A stretch of DNA of 64,000 nucleotides from Calliopsis andreniformis. Taxonomy: Eukaryota; Arthropoda; Insecta; Hymenoptera; Andrenidae. Location: the NCBI RefSeq assembly GCF_051401765.1, contig NW_027480449.1:1612001-1676000 (forward strand), in the 5' to 3' direction. The position numbers were made by a program, and so were the translations under genes. Shown here in pieces: positions 61,099 through 64,000 of the stretch (positions are counted from its first letter, which is position 1; the number at the start of each line of letters is the position of its first letter). The notes below the pieces were generated by a model. That model had not been told where the DNA came from, did no database searches, and saw only the letters and a list, made by a program, of their open reading frames with translations.

Positions 61099-64000
61099 GG
61101 ATTGAGGATGGAGGATGAGGGCTGAGTGTTGAGGATTGAGGTTTGAGGGCTGAGGACAGAGGATTGAGGATTGAGAATTGAGGATTGAGGATTGAGGATT
61201 GAGGATTGAAAATTGAGTATTGAGGACTGAATATTGAGGATTGAGGATTGACGATTGAGGATTGAGGATTGAAGATTGAGTGTTGAGGATTGAAGGTTGA
61301 GGATTGAGGATTGAGGATTGAGGATTGAGGATTGAAGATTGAGGATTGAGGATTGAGGATTGAGGATTGAGCATTGAGGATTGAAGATTGAATATTGATG
61401 ATTGAAGATTGAGGATTGAGGATTGAGTGTTGTGGATTGAGGACGAGGACTGAGGGTTGAATATTGATGATTGAGGTCTGAGGATTGAGGATTGAGGATT
61501 GAAAATTGAGGATTGAGGATTGAGGATTGAGGATTGAGGATTGAAGCTTGGATATTGAGGATTGAAGATTGAGGATTGAAGATTGAGGACTGAGGATTGA
61601 GGCTTGAAGGTTGAGTATTGAAGATTCAGGATTGAGGTTTGAGGACTGAGGATTGAGGATTGAAGATTGAAGGTTGAGGATTGAAGATTGAGTATTGATG
61701 ATTGAATACTGAGGATTGAGGATTGAGGTTTGAGGATTGAGGACGAGGACTGACGGTAGAGGTTTGAGGTTTGTGGTTTGAGGATTGAGGATTGAGGACT
61801 GAGGATTGAGGATTGAGGATTGAGGATTAAGCATTGAGCATTGAAGATTGAAGACTGGGGATTGAGGATTGATGATTGAGAATTAAGGATTGAAGATTGT
61901 GGATTGAGGATCTAGGGTTGGAGATTGATTATTGAGGATTGAAGATTGAGGATTGAGGATTGAGGATTGAGGATTGAGAATTGAGGATGAGGACTGAGGC
62001 TTGAGGATTGAGGTTTGAGGAATGGGGATTGAGGGTTGAGGGTTGAGGATTGAGGATTGAGGATTGAGGATTGAGTATTGAAGATTGAGTATTGATGCCT
62101 GTGGATTGAGGATTGAGGATTGAGGATTGAGGATTGGGGATTGAATATTGAGTACTGAGGATTGAAGATTGAGGATTGAGGATTGAGGATTGAGGTTGGA
62201 GGATGAGGGCTGAGGGTTGAGGATTGAGGTTTGAGTATTGAATCCTGAGAATTCAGGATATTCTATTGAGTATTGAGAATTGAGTATTGATGGTTGAGTA
62301 CTAAGGACTGAGGATTGAGGATTGAAGGTTGAGTATTGAGGATTTAGAATTGAGGTTTGAGGACTGAGGACAGAGGATTGAGGACTGAGGATTGAGGATG
62401 AGGGCTGAGGGTCGGGGATTGAGGTTTGGCGGCTGAGGACTGAGGATTGAGGATTGAGAATTAAGGATTGTTGATAGAGGACTGAAGATTGAGGATTGGG
62501 TATTGAGGATTGAAGGATGAGGATTGAGGATTGAGGATTGAGGATTGAGGGTTGAGGATCTAGGATTGGAGATTGATTATTGAGGATTGAAGATTGGGTA
62601 TTGAGGATTGAGGATTGAGTATCTAGGATTGGAGGTTGATTATTGAGGATTGAAGATTGGGGATTGGGGATTGAGAATTGAGTATGTAGGATTGGAGATT
62701 GATTATTGAGGATTGAAGATTGAGGATTGAGGATTGAGGATTGAAAATTGAGGATTGAGGATTGAGGATTGAGGATTGAGGATTGAGGATTGAGTATTGA
62801 AGATTGAGTATTGATCACTGAGGATTGAGGATTGAGGTTTGAGGACTGAGGATTGAGGATTGAAGATTGAGTATTGAGGATTGATGGCTGAGGATTGAGG
62901 ATTGAGGATTGAGGATCGAGGATTGAGTAATGATGATTGAGGATTGATGATTGAGGATTGAAGATTGAGGATTGGGTATTGAGGATTGAGCGTTGAGGTT
63001 TGAGGACTGAGGGCAGAGGATTGAGGATTGAGGATTGAGGGTTGAGGATTGAGGATTGAAGATTCAGGATTGGGGACTGAGGATTGAAGATTCAGTATTG
63101 AGGATTGAGGATTGAGGATTGAGGATTGAGGATTGAAGATTCAGTATTGACGATTGAAGATTGAGGATTGAGGATTGAGGATTGAAGATTGAGTATTGAG
63201 GATAGAAGATTGAGGATTGAGGTTTGAGGATTGAGGATTGAGGATTGAGGATTGAAGGTTGAGGATTGGGTATTGAGGACTGAACATTGAGGATTGAGGA
63301 TTGAGTATTGAAGGTTGAATATTGATGAATGAAGATTAACGATTGAGGGTTGAGGGTTGTGGATTGAGGACAAGGACTGAGGGTTGAGTATTGTTACTTG
63401 AGGTCTGAGGATTGAGGATTGAGGATTGCGAATTGAGGATTTAAGGTTGAAGATTGAGGATTGGGTATTGAGGATTGTAGAATGAGGATTGAGGATTGAG
63501 GATTGAGGATTGAGGATTGAGTATTGAGGATTGAAGATTGAGGATTGAGGATTGAGGATTGAGGATTGAGGATTGAAGATTGAGGATTGGGGATTGATGA
63601 TTGAGGATTGAGCATTGGGGATTGAAGATTGGATATTGATGATTAAAGATTGAGGATTGAGGATTGAGTGTTGTGGATTGAGGACGAGTACTGAGGGTTG
63701 AATATTGATGACTGAGGTCTGAGTATTGAGGATTGAGGATTGAAAATTGAGGATTGAGGATTGAGGATTGAGGATTGAAGATTGAGTATTGAGGATTGAA
63801 GATTGAGGATTGAGGATTGAGGATTGAGGATTGTGTATTGAAGATTGAAGATTGAGGATTGAGGATTGAGGATTGAGGATTGAGGATTGAGGACTGAAGA
63901 TTGAGGATTGGGGATTGAGGATTGACGATTGAGCATTGAGTATTGAGGATTGAGAATTGAGGATTGAGGTTTGAAATTGAGTATTCAGGATTGAAGATTG
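60656..64000. repeat. Third copy of the 24.8-kb / 40.3-kb segment, cut by window end
   Basis: Collinear with 40343-43687 at offset 20,313 up to the last base, ending within a 1.35-kb type unit (GATAGAAG near 63200). Shared changes such as GAGGTTGGAGGATG (near 41882 and 62194, against GAGGATGGAGG at 26382) group the 40-kb and 60-kb copies together against the 24-kb copy. The array continues to the right. Confidence 0.88.

Larger units (their letters stand above)
1..64000. repeat. Degenerate heptamer satellite array, consensus TTGAGGA
   Basis: From first to last base the sequence can be cut into 7-base units that match TTGAGGA or differ from it by one to three substitutions. Occasional 6-base units (CGAGGA, TGAGGA) shift the phase. 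Even the most divergent stretches, such as the one containing TATTCTA, stay in heptamer register, so no foreign DNA is inserted. The + strand is strongly C-poor and CpG-poor. No stretch lacks the repeat, and the array runs off both window edges. No protein gene, tRNA, rRNA or mobile element was recognised on either strand. A satellite or expanded minisatellite is the only call I can support. The organism and chromosomal position are unknown; a heterochromatic eukaryotic location is inference. Confidence 0.97.

Noticed and set aside
1..64000. CRISPR array.
   Set aside because: Units are 7 bases with no alternation of conserved repeats and unique spacers of 25-40 bases, and no cas gene is present.
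1..64000. Functional telomere.
   Set aside because: No run of a canonical telomere unit is present, the repeats are far too degenerate, and neither edge of the window is a chromosome end.
1..64000. Transposon remnants, terminal inverted repeats or target-site duplications at higher-order unit borders.
   Set aside because: Even the most divergent modules remain in heptamer register, borders fall in consensus runs, and no inverted termini were seen.
1..64000. Promoters, ribosome-binding sites (GAGG is frequent) and terminators.
   Set aside because: GAGG is part of the repeat itself, TATA-like AATATT variants are scattered heptamer changes, and there is no gene for them to serve.
1..64000. tRNA, rRNA or other structured RNA genes.
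   Set aside because: The + strand is nearly devoid of C, so stable G-C stems within one strand are hardly possible, and no conserved tRNA or rRNA motif is visible.

Overview
The whole 64,000-base window is one uninterrupted tandem array of a degenerate 7-base repeat. The + strand consensus is TTGAGGA (read cyclically, GAGGATT; - strand TCCTCAA). I find no protein-coding gene, RNA gene, transposon, CRISPR array or origin that I can support. Both window edges lie inside the array, so its full length and flanks are not visible. The organism cannot be named. A gene-free satellite this long, with nested higher-order structure, points to a eukaryotic nuclear genome (centromeric, pericentromeric, subtelomeric or another heterochromatic block). 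That is inference: short heptamer runs also occur in bacteria, and nothing here is lineage-diagnostic.

Composition is extreme. The + strand is G/A/T with very little C and few CpG. TTGAGGA puts a TGA stop in every + frame every 21 bases. The complement has no stop in any phase, so all three - frames read as cyclic ILNPQSS. Every long open frame in the window (the longest is about 580 codons, 58439-60181) is on the - strand and is this heptapeptide with variants. I treat them as by-products of the repeat.

The information lies in the order of variant heptamers (such as TTGAAGA, TTGAGTA, TTGATGA, TTGAGGG, CTGAGGA), which form long barcodes. These reveal layers of higher-order repeats. (1) 1-1090 is a partial copy of 2924-4013, followed by a 244-base tandem duplication. 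(2) 1921-16709 holds three tandem units of about 4,170 bases; the first carries an internal 2,280-base tandem duplication. (3) About 17.06-23.28 kb is a tandem pair of 3.1-kb units. (4) About 23.3-32.8 kb is a mosaic that includes a tandem pair of 1.34-kb units. (5) 32781-34426 is an 823-base tandem pair. (6) About 34.9-39.8 kb is a block that returns at 51.3-59.1 kb. (7) About 37.2-48.3 kb repeats 21.8-32.3 kb at offsets of 15,445-16,003, now with three 1,354-base units. (8) About 48.3-50.7 kb is a patchwork of modules from 17-18 kb and 15-16.7 kb, with a 357-base tandem duplication. (9) 52341-57818 is a 2,739-base tandem pair. (10) About 59.0-61.1 kb is a 1,039-base tandem pair. (11) 60.66-64.0 kb is a third copy of the segment seen at 24.8 and 40.3 kb.

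Units are nearly identical to each other, while the heptamers inside a unit differ widely. The array therefore diverged as heptamers first and was later expanded by kilobase-scale duplication, unequal exchange or conversion. No genes work together here. The only non-consensus signal of note is a recurrent divergent module carrying GAATTC and, in eight copies, the perfect palindrome AGAATATTCT.
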